A stretch of DNA of 64,000 nt from Vibrio plantisponsor (GTDB lineage Bacteria > Pseudomonadota > Gammaproteobacteria > Enterobacterales > Vibrionaceae): assembly GCF_013041605.1 (NCBI RefSeq), contig NZ_JABEQC010000001.1:434001-498000 (forward strand). The letters are read 5' to 3'. A model generated the notes under the pieces. That model was not told the DNA's origin and searched no databases. It saw only the letters and a program-made list of their open reading frames with translations. Position numbers and translations under genes: made by a program. This document shows positions 35,226 to 44,047 of the stretch, in pieces (position 1 is the first letter of the stretch; each line of letters starts with the position of its first letter).

Positions 35226-36662
35226 TTACTTTTGTGGATATGTTTTGTAGCGCACACCCATCATCTGTTCCATACAATGAACCACTTGGCAGCTATAACC
35301 AAACTCATTGTCATACCAAACGTACAGAACGCATCGGTTATCTTGAGCGATGGTCGCAGCTCCGTCGACTACACCAGCGTAGCGTGAACCTACGAGGTCA
35401 GACGATACGATCTCTGTTGATTCTGTGTAATCAATTTGCGCTGACAGGGCAGAGTTCAATGCCATCTCTCTTAGATAAGTATTGAGCGCTTCTTTGTCTG
35501 TGCTCTTTTCTAAGTTCAGGTTAGCGATCGCCATGGAAACATTTGGCGTAGGAACGCGAATTGAGTTACCAGTAAGTTTACCAGCCAATTCAGGCAGCGC
35601 CTTTGCAACGGCTTTTGCAGCACCAGTTTCAGTCAGAACCATGTTCAATGACGCTGAACGACCACGACGTTCGCCGCTGTGGAAGTTGTCGATGAGGTTT
35701 TGGTCATTGGTGAATGAGTGCACGGTTTCAATGTGACCAGATACCACACCAAACTTATCATTCATCGCTTTCAGAATTGGTGTGATAGCGTTTGTGGTAC
35801 AGCTTGCTGCTGAAATAATGGTGTCTTCAGGTTGAATAACGGATTCGTTAACACCGAATACTACGTTTTTAATATCACCTTTGCCCGGAGCTGTTAGCAA
35901 TACTTTGCTTGCGCCTTTAGAGCTTAAGTGTTTGCTCAACCCTTCGCTGTCACGCCATACACCTGTGTTATCAACAACGAGTGCGTTGTGGATGTCATAA
36001 CTGGTGTAATCAATCTCTTCAGGGGAGTTGGCATAGATAACTTTAATGAAGTTACCGTTAACAATGAGTGCTTTATGTTCGTTGTCGACAATGATGCTGC
36101 CGTTGAACTGGCCATGCACCGAATCTCTTCTTAGCAAGCTTGCGCGCTTTTCCAAATCACCCTGTTTACCACCGCGAACAACAATGGCACGCAGTCTTAG
36201 TGGGTAGCCTGGGCCACTTTTTTCAATCAGCAAACGAGCCAGTAATCGACCTATACGGCCAAAACCATAGAGAACCACATCTTTTGGTGTCGTAATCGTA
36301 GTGCCGTTTAAGCTACTGAGTAGGGCAGTTTGAAGAAAATCATCTAAGTTGTTTTCATCAGTGTGGTGCTGCCAATACTGGTGACCAAGTTGACCAATAT
36401 CGATGCGACATGGCGATAAGTCTAAACCAGCTAAGCGCTGCAAAATCGGCATGGTTTGTTCTAGAGAGAGTGCGGTTCCAGTGTATCGGCGGGCAATGCG
36501 GTGGGTTTTAATGATGTCGATGGTAGCGGCGTTGATCAGTGTCTTACCATACAAAATAACTTCAACACCTTTTAAACGATAGAGCTGGCCGATTAATGGT
36601 GACATCGATTCTGCGATAGTTTGGCTGGTCTGCCAATCGAGTAGATGTTTTTCTGGACTCAT
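35226..36662 (-). CDS. Glyceraldehyde-3-phosphate dehydrogenase, long form
   Basis: A 478-residue enzyme. Residues about 128-478 form a complete GAPDH: NAD loop YGFGRIGR (132-139), VVRGGKQG in place of the usual short loop, catalytic C288 in SAASCTTN, and the WYDNEFGYS end motif. The first 125 residues are an extra helical domain not found in the usual 330-residue enzyme. Such long forms occur in vibrios beside the normal gapA. It may serve gluconeogenesis or a different cofactor; the start and terminator region show a single-gene unit. Confidence 0.92.
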   Translation of the reverse strand: MSPEKHLLDWQTSQTIAESMSPLIGQLYRLKGVEVILYGKTLINAATIDIIKTHRIARRYTGTALSLEQTMPILQRLAGLDLSPCRIDIGQLGHQYWQHHTDENNLDDFLQTALLSSLNGTTITTPKDVVLYGFGRIGRLLARLLIEKSGPGYPLRLRAIVVRGGKQGDLEKRASLLRRDSVHGQFNGSIIVDNEHKALIVNGNFIKVIYANSPEEIDYTSYDIHNALVVDNTGVWRDSEGLSKHLSSKGASKVLLTAPGKGDIKNVVFGVNESVIQPEDTIISAASCTTNAITPILKAMNDKFGVVSGHIETVHSFTNDQNLIDNFHSGERRGRSASLNMVLTETGAAKAVAKALPELAGKLTGNSIRVPTPNVSMAIANLNLEKSTDKEALNTYLREMALNSALSAQIDYTESTEIVSSDLVGSRYAGVVDGAATIAQDNRCVLYVWYDNEFGYSCQVVHCMEQMMGVRYKTYPQK

Positions 36663-37000
36663 TGCTGTAAACCTTTCACGTTATGGTTGAGCTGATACCC
36701 ACAGTTTTTACTGCGTTTGGTATTGGGGATAAGTATTGTTATTTTTATGTGGCGGGATTGTAATGTCTGATAGGTTATTCTGCTAGAAAAAATAATGCCC
36801 ATATTTTTAACTGTTAACTCGATCATTAATAGAGCTTTAATGTGCAATTTTAAGTGTTTGTACGTATTGACAGAAAGTGATTAAGGTAACTTATTTCGCG
36901 TCTATCTGTATTTATGTCAGATTTCTATTGAGGCAATACAGTTTGGTATTACATAAAAATTGGCTGCATATCATTTTATCTACGCAAAGAGTAAACATTA
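36663..37000. other. Intergenic region upstream of the long GAPDH gene
   Basis: About 340 bases, AT-rich, holding the minus-strand promoter of the GAPDH gene. Short frames in it lack ribosome sites. A terminator for the phosphodiesterase gene lies at its right end (37001-37019). Confidence 0.4.
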
Positions 37001-37019
37001 AAGGGGCGAAATGCCCCTT
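37001..37019 (-). terminator. Terminator hairpin after the GGDEF-EAL gene
   Basis: AAGGGGC, loop GAAAT, GCCCCTT, followed on the minus strand by TTAATG; a short T-run, so moderate strength. Confidence 0.6.
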
Positions 37020-37046
37020 ATGTTGATGATCTGATGGGATATGAAT

Positions 37047-38870
37047 TTATCCGTGAGCGGCCACTTGAGGACGAGGGATTGCGACGTCTTTTCTGCTCGA
37101 TAAAAGAGCCATAAATTCGTAAGGAGGGACTGGGCGAGAGTACAAATAGCCTTGGTACTCGTCACAGCCTTCGGTTGCCAACAAATAGAGCTGTTCATCA
37201 TTGACAACGCCTTCAGCCGTGACCACTTTCCCCATATTGTGACCAAGTTGAATGATGGTTCGCACCAGCATGTGGTCATTGTGATTGGAGCAGCACTCAT
37301 CGATAAATGACTTATCGATTTTCAAAACATCGATGGGGAGTTGTTTTAAGTAATTCAATGAAGAGTAAGCAACACCAAAATCATCAATGGCGACTCGGAT
37401 ACCTAAAGTACGTAAGTCGTGGCATGCATCGACCACTCGCTGTGGTTGCTGCATCAATGTGGTTTCAGTGATTTCCAGCTGTAATAACTGAGGATTGAGC
37501 TGGGAGTCTCTCAGTGCTTTGGTCACAACATGGAAGATGTCATCGTAGAGAAATTGCACGGTTGAAACGTTTACCGCGACGCAAATCGGATGGCCGAGTT
37601 GATCCCACGCTTTGGCTTGCTGACATGCGGTTTCAATCACCCAGCGTCCGATAGGGATAATTTGTTGGCTGCGTTCAGCAACTCCCACAAACTCGTCGGG
37701 AGGAATGATCCCCAAATCAGGATGTTTCCAACGGATTAAGGCTTCAGCCCCATGTACTAAATTGGTTTTGATATCGACTTTAGGTTGGTAATACAACGCC
37801 AACTGGCCTTTCTCGATGGCATCGCTCAACTCCCGCTCTATTTGGTAACTACGGACTGTTTCTCCAATCAAGTTCTCATCAAACCATTGAATGCTGTTCT
37901 TGCCTGCTTGTTTTGCTCTTTTAAGTGCAATATCGACGTTTCGACACCAGATATCTGTGTCGTATAAAGCGTCATCCAATGAAGCAATACCAACACTGAT
38001 TGTCATGGTGTAACTGCGCTTGTCGAGATGATAGGCAGATTGACAGGCTTCTAAGATGTAAGTGGCCACTTGCTGAGAGTAAAAGTTTACATCGTACTTA
38101 TCTTGCAATAGCACCGCGAACTCATCACCACTTAATCGGTAAATGTTGATACGGTTGAAATCCAAGTTGCTTAAGCGCTTTGCGAACTGAATTAACAATA
38201 AGTCGCCTTGTTGGTGGCCGAGTGAATCGTTGATCTGTTTGAAGTCATCAAGATCGAGTAACAGCAATGCAAACTTGGTTTTACTCGTTTCTCCCGCAAT
38301 TTTGGCTATCGATTCTAAATCTTGTTTGAAGGCTTTGCGGTTGGATACTTGTGTCAGGAAATCGGTAAGGCTGTCTTTGCGATAGCGTTCAACTTGTTTG
38401 CCCAGTTTTTGTTTGTAGAAAGTGCCGCCAGTAGCAAATATGGCGATAGCGGAGAATTCAATTGACGCTTCGACGAACTCAGGTACCTGTGCACCTGCAA
38501 CGTGCGGGACGTAAATCCCGAGAATGCTTAATGCGACGAAGATAGGCCACAGTGATCCGGGGAAAATCGCAATATAACAAAGTGGCACTAGTATAAAGGC
38601 TTGAGAGAGTACACTGATGTTCAGCGGCTCCAGATAGCTGCCTGCCAGCAGCAGGCCAAACGTCGTTACGGATAGTACGCGTTTAAACCAAATGTTACTC
38701 ATAAAGTACGCAGCAAGCATACACAATGGATAGATGAAGTAGTAGCGTGCAAAGGTTTGATGTTCGGTTAGTAAGGTGTAGCTCACGGCACTGACTGCGA
38801 TTAGAAATAAAATCGTAACCAGAAAGTGTTTTTGATCAGGATTGTTGTTCGCAGTTGTAGTGGACTTCAT
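37047..38870 (-). CDS. GGDEF-EAL protein, likely c-di-GMP phosphodiesterase
   Basis: A 607-residue inner-membrane protein. The N-terminal 150 residues hold about five hydrophobic segments (a MASE-like sensor). A GGDEF domain follows with LTDFLTQVSNRKAF and LLDLDDFKQINDSLGH but the signature reads SGDEF, which often binds GTP without making c-di-GMP. The EAL domain is complete: EALIRW, the N of VNVS, LEITE, IDDFG, LKIDKSF, TAEGV and QGYLYSRP. It should therefore break down c-di-GMP. It is a single gene with its own promoter. Confidence 0.9.
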   Translation of the reverse strand: MKSTTTANNNPDQKHFLVTILFLIAVSAVSYTLLTEHQTFARYYFIYPLCMLAAYFMSNIWFKRVLSVTTFGLLLAGSYLEPLNISVLSQAFILVPLCYIAIFPGSLWPIFVALSILGIYVPHVAGAQVPEFVEASIEFSAIAIFATGGTFYKQKLGKQVERYRKDSLTDFLTQVSNRKAFKQDLESIAKIAGETSKTKFALLLLDLDDFKQINDSLGHQQGDLLLIQFAKRLSNLDFNRINIYRLSGDEFAVLLQDKYDVNFYSQQVATYILEACQSAYHLDKRSYTMTISVGIASLDDALYDTDIWCRNVDIALKRAKQAGKNSIQWFDENLIGETVRSYQIERELSDAIEKGQLALYYQPKVDIKTNLVHGAEALIRWKHPDLGIIPPDEFVGVAERSQQIIPIGRWVIETACQQAKAWDQLGHPICVAVNVSTVQFLYDDIFHVVTKALRDSQLNPQLLQLEITETTLMQQPQRVVDACHDLRTLGIRVAIDDFGVAYSSLNYLKQLPIDVLKIDKSFIDECCSNHNDHMLVRTIIQLGHNMGKVVTAEGVVNDEQLYLLATEGCDEYQGYLYSRPVPPYEFMALLSSRKDVAIPRPQVAAHG

Positions 38871-39040
38871 GAATTATCCTTTTACTTTTAATAACCACTA
38901 GATAAACGTATATCGGGACTCCTGAATTTCAGTGTAGCCACTGTTAAAGTCGAACATTGAGTTGCATGCAGGAAAAATGTTAATGACAGTTCAAAGTTGC
39001 ATAGTGGTTTCACTTTTGAGACAAAATTGAGCGCCAAATA

Positions 39041-39074
39041 AAAAAATAGCCCTCCATCTGGAGGGCTATTTTTT
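39041..39074. terminator. Rho-independent terminator
   Basis: AAAAAATAGCCCTCC, loop of four, GGAGGGCTATTTTTT. It overlaps the stop region of the dCMP deaminase gene (minus strand) and would end that transcript. Confidence 0.9.
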
Positions 39075-39543
39075 AAGATTCGTTATGAATTTCACTTATT
39101 GGTTTTAACTCGTTGAGTGGTAACCAGTTAACCTTGACACCAGCTTGCAAAAACATATCTTGGCTCACCTTAATTTTATCTCCCCAGCGAGAGAGGAAAT
39201 CCTCGGTCTGCTCCGGGCAGTGAACCGCTGATATACCAGTTTGGATAATCTTGGCTGCGCAGTTTGGACAAGGAAAATGTGTCACGTAAACTTCGCATCC
39301 GTCCAAGTCACGTTTAGCAAATAGAATGGCATTTTCTTCAGCGTGTAGAGTTTTGAGATATTTCATATCTCTGTCGTCTGTGTTTGCGCTGTCTGAAATA
39401 CCATGTGGGTAACCATTAAAGCCCACAGAAACAATTCGATTTTGTTTTGTAATAACTGCCCCTACTTGTGTAGAAGGGTCTTTACTCCAAGAGCCAACAA
39501 GTTCTGCCATTTGGTAAAAACGTTGTGACCATTTCGAAATCAT
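39073..39543 (-). CDS. Deoxycytidylate deaminase
   Basis: A 156-residue zinc enzyme converting dCMP to dUMP for dTMP synthesis. Catalytic motifs are HAEENAI (zinc histidine and proton-shuttle glutamate, about residues 69-75) and the two zinc cysteines in PCPNC (about 92-96). GFNGYPHG near 38-45 is the nucleotide site of ComEB/Dcd-type enzymes. It is a single-domain enzyme, unlike the two-domain AvcD anti-phage deaminases of vibrios, so a housekeeping role is likely. Confidence 0.92.
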   Translation of the reverse strand: MISKWSQRFYQMAELVGSWSKDPSTQVGAVITKQNRIVSVGFNGYPHGISDSANTDDRDMKYLKTLHAEENAILFAKRDLDGCEVYVTHFPCPNCAAKIIQTGISAVHCPEQTEDFLSRWGDKIKVSQDMFLQAGVKVNWLPLNELKPISEIHNES

Positions 39544-39801
39544 AGTGAGGCTTCCTCTGCTAAATCATAATTGATAATTGCGCTAGTTATCTGCTACTTG
39601 AAGCTAAGCTGGACGTTGAACAGTGCGCTGCGCTATCTGCTTGTTCTAGTCATCATGGCGACAAGTAGTTTGGTTGTAATAATACCCTGATTTTGTGTCT
39701 TTTAGTCTATAAAAAGATAAGAAACTAAAAGCTTCCAAGCCAGTTTGGAGAGGTAAGGCGATTGCACTTTTAAATCGGATGTAGATATCGCTCGTGCTGT
39801 T

Positions 39802-39819
39802 TGTGAGATATCTCTTACA
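39802..39819. promoter_or_regulatory. VarA/UvrY (GacA) box upstream of the Csr RNA
   Basis: TGTGAG-ATATCT-CTTACA fits the GacA/UvrY/VarA site TGTAAG-N6-CTTACA with one change. It lies about 150 bases before the estimated RNA start, the usual position for activation of csr RNA genes. Confidence 0.7.
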
Positions 39820-39954
39820 AGACGTGTGAGATATTTGATTTAAATGCTTGAGATTAACGGTCGGCGTTCTTTATAACTTGTTGTAAATACTAATATTTTG
39901 TCTTCTATCAATAATCTCGTGAATATATTTGTTGTCCAGCGTACTTGTTACTCA

Positions 39955-40326
39955 ATGCCGATGTCGTAATCTTAAGGTGTTGGCAGGATGCTGGCACGGA
40001 AATGGAAAAGCTCACGGATAGAGTATCTTCAGGACGAAGATTCGATTGTTCAGGATGAATAGTCGGCAAGGAAAGCAAAGGATATTAACGTTAAGTTCGA
40101 AATAGCTAGGATGGTTGTTTTAGAACGGTTAATAGACAACTTAAGGGACTAAGCGTCTGTCAGGATGACAGATTCAGGACACCGCTAGGATGGCGATGAA
40201 ATGGAATGCGCTGAAGGAACCAGCAGATTATCAGGGAATAGATGCAGGGAGCACCTATTAGTAGCCGGATTGCTGCGAAGAGAATAGAACCCCGCTAAGT
40301 GAAAACTTAGTGGGGTTTTCTTTTTT
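39955..40326 (+). ncRNA. CsrB/CsrC/CsrD-family regulatory RNA
   Basis: About 370 bases without a coding frame but with 18 GGA motifs, many as CAGGATG, CAGGACG, TAGGATGG or AAGGAAC within short hairpins (for example CTGTCAGGATGACAG at 40157-40171). That is the hallmark of RNAs that capture the translation regulator CsrA. It ends with a very strong terminator (40288-40326) and has a VarA box upstream. The 5' end is estimated only: it should lie near 39950-39980. In vibrios the VarS/VarA system activates three such RNAs, feeding into quorum sensing and c-di-GMP genes; which of the three this is cannot be told. Confidence 0.85.
40288..40326 (+). terminator. Strong Rho-independent terminator of the Csr RNA
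   Basis: AACCCCGCTAAGT, loop GAAA, ACTTAGTGGGGTT, then TTCTTTTTT. Confidence 0.92.
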
Positions 40327-40460
40327 GGGCATATTTAAAAATATCTTTTATCAAACGTGCCTAAAGTAAATTCTTTGTTGATTTTTATCTTCGACCGTTA
40401 AGTCTATTGCGTCTTTTGATGACAAATTTAATAATGTTTGCTCACATCACATAGCGCTGG

Positions 40461-41087
40461 GTGGAAAGTCCCTCGCTTTGTCGTTACCTATACATTTTGG
40501 GTGTCACTTTGGAAAAAACCTCGCTGTTTCTTATCAACACGCTCAAGTATCATCCTGAGCAATATCTGACTATTGGTGAGCTTTTAGAGTTACTTAGACG
40601 TCGTTCATATGGCGCACTGCTGATCATGTTGAGTCTGGCAGGACTTATTCCCGGTATTTCCTTCTTTGCGGCTGTCGCCGATTTCTTGCTTGGGTTACAG
40701 ATTGCGTTGGGTTTCCATGCTCCTCGGCTTCCCAATATCATTCAAAAACAACGTATTCATCGTGAGAAAACGCTTAAGTTCACTCAAGAGGTAATGCCTT
40801 GGTTGGAGCGTATGGAAGAATATGTAAAACCGCGTTGGGAACCCCTATCCAGTGCGAATGCCCGCCGAGTGATTGGTGCGATGATTTGTGTGCTCGCCAC
40901 CATTGCTATCCTACCTCTGCCATTTATTAACTTTTTGCCAAATTTCGCGATTATTTGTCTGGCATTGGGTATTATTGAGCGCGATGGTTTGTGTCTGCTG
41001 ATCGGTAGCGCGATTGCCCTGATGGCGATGTGGATCAGCCAGATCATGGTGAGAATGGCGTGGAATTCACTGATGTTAGCGTTGTAA
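40461..41087 (+). CDS. ExoD-family membrane protein
   Basis: A protein of up to 208 residues with about four hydrophobic segments in the C-terminal two thirds and a charged loop (RIHREKTLKFTQEVMPWL). This matches the ExoD family, named for an exopolysaccharide gene of rhizobia; its role in gammaproteobacteria is unclear. The start is uncertain: a GTG at 40461 has little ribosome-site support, and TTG at 40509 would give 192 residues beginning at LEKTSLFL. Confidence 0.8.
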   Translation: MESPSLCRYLYILGVTLEKTSLFLINTLKYHPEQYLTIGELLELLRRRSYGALLIMLSLAGLIPGISFFAAVADFLLGLQIALGFHAPRLPNIIQKQRIHREKTLKFTQEVMPWLERMEEYVKPRWEPLSSANARRVIGAMICVLATIAILPLPFINFLPNFAIICLALGIIERDGLCLLIGSAIALMAMWISQIMVRMAWNSLMLAL

Positions 41088-41123
41088 TATCAGGTTCTGA
41101 AACAATAAAGAATGAGTATTAAA

Positions 41124-41528
41124 ATGGAAGCAAAAGTAAAGTGGGTCGAAGATTTTAAGTTTTTAGGCCAATCTAACTCAGGCCATTCTGTTGTGATGGA
41201 TGGCAATGGCGGTTCTACTGCTCCTAGTCCAATGGAAATGGTTTTGCTTGGGGCGGGTGGTTGCAGTTCTGTTGACGTTGTCGATGGGCTAAAAAAAGCG
41301 GAACAGAAAGTGACCGGTTGTGTGGCAAAACTTTCTGCTGAGCGCCGAGACACGGCACCACGCATCTTTACTAAGGTAAATATTCACTTTGTTGTGACGG
41401 GTGAAAACCTAGATGCCAAGATTGTTGAGAAAGTGACGGCAGATTCGCTGGAAAAATACTGCTCTGTCTGTCTTATGTTAGGTGAAGCCGTTGATATGAC
41501 CCACAGTTGGGAAATCGTGGCGGCTTAA
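41124..41528 (+). CDS. OsmC-family protein (YhfA-like)
   Basis: A 134-residue protein aligned by eye with E. coli YhfA from its first residues (MEAKVKWVED), which is why I start it at 41124 and not 41112. The OsmC fold signature is seen as PSPMEMVLLGAGGCSSVDVV with one cysteine, and a second cysteine pair CSVC near residue 113. OsmC proteins reduce organic peroxides through a cysteine pair; YhfA-type members are less well studied. A terminator follows at 41549. Confidence 0.88.
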   Translation: MEAKVKWVEDFKFLGQSNSGHSVVMDGNGGSTAPSPMEMVLLGAGGCSSVDVVDGLKKAEQKVTGCVAKLSAERRDTAPRIFTKVNIHFVVTGENLDAKIVEKVTADSLEKYCSVCLMLGEAVDMTHSWEIVAA

Positions 41529-41548
41529 TTTAAGCGTTATTGTTCAAG

Positions 41549-41576
41549 AGGCTGGGCCGTCTGCTCGGCCTTTTTT
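41549..41576 (+). terminator. Rho-independent terminator
   Basis: GGCCG, loop of six, CGGCC followed by TTTTTT after the OsmC-family gene. Confidence 0.8.
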
Positions 41577-41666
41577 GTGTCTGCTGGAAAAACTCTGTGA
41601 TGGTTTCTAAGCGGTTGTGTTTTGCTTGGCTATGATTAAAGAACCAATCATTGTTGAAAGATAAAC

Positions 41667-42260
41667 ATGGCGTTAAAAGGGACAATTTCAGAATGGTACA
41701 TAGACAGAGGTTACGGCTATATCATTCCTGATTCAGGGGCGCTGAGGATCAAATTTCTTCTCTCGGAGGTAAAGAACTCAGTCAATATAGGTGAAATAAA
41801 ACAGCCTGTTCGCTTCGTTATTGCTCAAGATGAAAATGGTAACCGCAGAGCCACTCATGTAGAAGGTGTTCGTTCTTTTCCTTGGGCGACGTTGATTGTT
41901 GTCTGGTTTGCCGCAACATTAGGCGGGTGTGTTTATTTTTGGCAGTATCCACTGCCCATTGTCTATTACTACCTCGGCGCTTCTAGCATTGTGCTAGTCG
42001 TCTATCTTCTGGATAAGCGCAACCAGAAACGAAACAAGGTTGTGACGGGGGAGTCTGCCTTGCTATTTCTCTCGCTGTTGGGTGGCTGGCCGGGGGCTGT
42101 TATCGGACAGTATTCGTTCAATTTACAGCCTAAATCCTTCACGTTTCAGCTGCTGCTTTTCTTTGTCATGTTACTGCATATCGCTTTCTTAGTGTGGAGT
42201 CTTACGCCCGAAGGTGGCGTCCAGCTTCGCGAATGGATTCGTTTGTTGTCACAACGTTAA
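41667..42260 (+). CDS. Cold-shock domain - DUF1294 membrane protein
   Basis: A 197-residue protein. Residues 1-68 form a cold-shock beta barrel (KGTISEWYIDRGYGYIIPDS), lacking the usual KGFGFI RNA-binding aromatics in part. Residues about 75-190 hold four hydrophobic segments of DUF1294, with the conserved ALLFLSLLGGWPGAVIGQ. This fusion is widespread in gammaproteobacteria, but no function is known. It might tie nucleic-acid binding to the membrane. Confidence 0.87.
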   Translation: MALKGTISEWYIDRGYGYIIPDSGALRIKFLLSEVKNSVNIGEIKQPVRFVIAQDENGNRRATHVEGVRSFPWATLIVVWFAATLGGCVYFWQYPLPIVYYYLGASSIVLVVYLLDKRNQKRNKVVTGESALLFLSLLGGWPGAVIGQYSFNLQPKSFTFQLLLFFVMLLHIAFLVWSLTPEGGVQLREWIRLLSQR

Positions 42261-42358
42261 ACGAGTTAATGAGGAAATTTATCTTTTACACTTTTCTGTT
42301 TTTCACCGAGTAAAAAGGGGTAAGATTCTGATCCTAATCATCGGAGTAGGGTGTAGTA

Positions 42359-42913
42359 ATGACAGAATTAGAAAAGATGGTGAATGGTCTCGATTTTGAT
42401 AGCTTCGCTCCAGAAATAGTGGAACTCCGTAAAACCACAGCGCAACTTACACTGGACATCAATCAGTGTATTGACCAAGAAGAGCGTCTGTTATTGCAGT
42501 CAAAGTTGTTTGGCAAAATTGGCAGAAGCCTTGTTCAGCCACCCTTTCACTGTGAATTTGGCAAAACCATCTCTATTGGTGAAGAGACCTTCATTAATAT
42601 GAACGTCGTAATGTTGGACAATGCCCCGATCACAATTGGCAATAATGTTTTAATTGGCCCTAACGCTCAGTTTTATACCCCAACTCATCCTTTGGATTAC
42701 AAGGCGAGAAGACGCTGGGAAACCACTTGCAAACCGATTGTGGTTGAAGACGATGTTTGGGTAGGCGGTAATGTGGTCATTAATCAAGGTGTCACTATCG
42801 GTGCACGTTCGGTGATTGCTGCTAATTCTGTTGTCAATAGTGATGTTCCACCCGATACACTGGTGGGCGGTACACCTGCTCGTGTTATTCGCAAGCTGAA
42901 TGTTGAATCCTAG
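42359..42913 (+). CDS. Sugar O-acetyltransferase (Maa/LacA type)
   Basis: A 184-residue left-handed beta-helix enzyme. Helical N-terminus, then hexapeptide repeats (ISIGEETFINMNVVML, ITIGNNVLIGPNAQ, VVEDDVWVGGNVVI, VTIGARSVIAANSVV) and the catalytic histidine of TPTHPLDY near residue 106. It moves an acetyl group from acetyl-CoA to a sugar such as maltose or a galactoside. GGAGTAGGG precedes the ATG. Substrate is inferred only from the family. Confidence 0.9.
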   Translation: MTELEKMVNGLDFDSFAPEIVELRKTTAQLTLDINQCIDQEERLLLQSKLFGKIGRSLVQPPFHCEFGKTISIGEETFINMNVVMLDNAPITIGNNVLIGPNAQFYTPTHPLDYKARRRWETTCKPIVVEDDVWVGGNVVINQGVTIGARSVIAANSVVNSDVPPDTLVGGTPARVIRKLNVES

Positions 42914-42993
42914 ATTTTGCCTTGGTATTGATGACAGCAAGAACACTGCGCTTGGGTTGAGTGAGGCATACACATCTTCTCTATTTTCACCAT

Positions 42994-43977
42994 ATGAATT
43001 ACAGTGCGAGCTTGATTGGTACTTGGAGAAAGCTTTTGTCTCATCATAAACACACTCTATATGGTATTGCGGCCATTTTACTATGGGCATGCTTGATGGG
43101 GTTAACCCGCACTGTCGCTGAACAATTTGGCCCGATTGGTGGCGCAGCACTCATTTACACAGTGGCGTCACTGTTTTTGATGACTGTTATGGGGGTACCT
43201 AAACTCAGTTCTTTCTCTCCAAAGTACCTCATTATTGGTGGCGCCTTGTTCGTCAGTTATGAGATTTGTTTAGCGCTTGCACTTGGTATGGCAAATGACC
43301 GACATCAAGCGTTGCAAATGGCTGTCGTCAATTATCTTTGGCCTGCGTTAACTGTATTGTTAGCGGTGTTGATCAGCAGAAAGCCGGTTAATATTCTGGT
43401 TTATCCAAGTATTGCTTTAGCTTTTATTGGTGTCGCTTGGACAATTACAGGTGATGACGGTCTTTCTGTTTCGGCTATTGCAGCTAACGTTGCGACTAAC
43501 CCAGTTACCTACTCCATGGCATTTATTGGCGCAATAATTTGGGCGGTTTACTGTAATGTGACCAAGAGTTTAGCCAACGGCCAAAATGCTATCACAGTGT
43601 TTTTTATCATGACGGCGATATCACTGTGGGTGAAGTACGCAATTAGTGATGAAAGTGCTTTGCAGTTTACCCTATCGTCAACAATGAACTTAGTGCTCAC
43701 TGGCATTGTTATGGGGAGTGGCTATGCGTTGTGGAACGTGGCGATTCTGCGTGGAAACATGATGCTTCTGGCTACGCTGTCTTACTTCACCCCCGTGTTT
43801 TCGACATTACTTTCGTCTGCCATATTAGGTGTCGCTTTGGGCGTATCTTTCTGGCAAGGGGTAGTGATGGTCACTGTCGGTTCATTGGTCTGCTGGTGGG
43901 TGACCCGCAGTAAAAAGAACACCGAATCGAATGAGCCTTTGCTTAGTCAAAAGATTAGTCATGAAAATGAAGCTTAA
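42994..43977 (+). CDS. yddG: Aromatic amino acid exporter, YddG-like (DMT family)
   Basis: A 327-residue inner-membrane protein with about ten hydrophobic segments in two EamA halves. The start at 42994 (MNYSASL) places the first helix (LYGIAAILLWACLMGLTRTV) normally; the longer frame to 42961 is rejected. NDRHQALQMAVVNYLWPALT is typical of YddG, which exports aromatic amino acids and related compounds. A strong terminator follows. Confidence 0.88.
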   Translation: MNYSASLIGTWRKLLSHHKHTLYGIAAILLWACLMGLTRTVAEQFGPIGGAALIYTVASLFLMTVMGVPKLSSFSPKYLIIGGALFVSYEICLALALGMANDRHQALQMAVVNYLWPALTVLLAVLISRKPVNILVYPSIALAFIGVAWTITGDDGLSVSAIAANVATNPVTYSMAFIGAIIWAVYCNVTKSLANGQNAITVFFIMTAISLWVKYAISDESALQFTLSSTMNLVLTGIVMGSGYALWNVAILRGNMMLLATLSYFTPVFSTLLSSAILGVALGVSFWQGVVMVTVGSLVCWWVTRSKKNTESNEPLLSQKISHENEA

Positions 43978-44003
43978 TACAGATTAGATGGTGAGAGATG
44001 AAT

Positions 44004-44038
44004 AAAAAGAACCCCCGCAATAGCGAGGGTTCTTTTTT
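44004..44038. terminator. Bidirectional Rho-independent terminator
   Basis: AAAAAGAACCCCCGC, loop, GCGAGGGTTCTTTTTT between the convergent yddG-like and CDF genes. Confidence 0.9.
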
Positions 44039-44047
44039 CTGTTCAAG

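Noticed and set aside
39073..39543. Deaminase gene as an AvcD-type anti-phage deaminase
   Set aside because: The protein is only 156 residues with one deaminase domain; AvcD proteins are about three times as long with an extra P-loop domain, and no AvcI RNA-like neighbour is evident.
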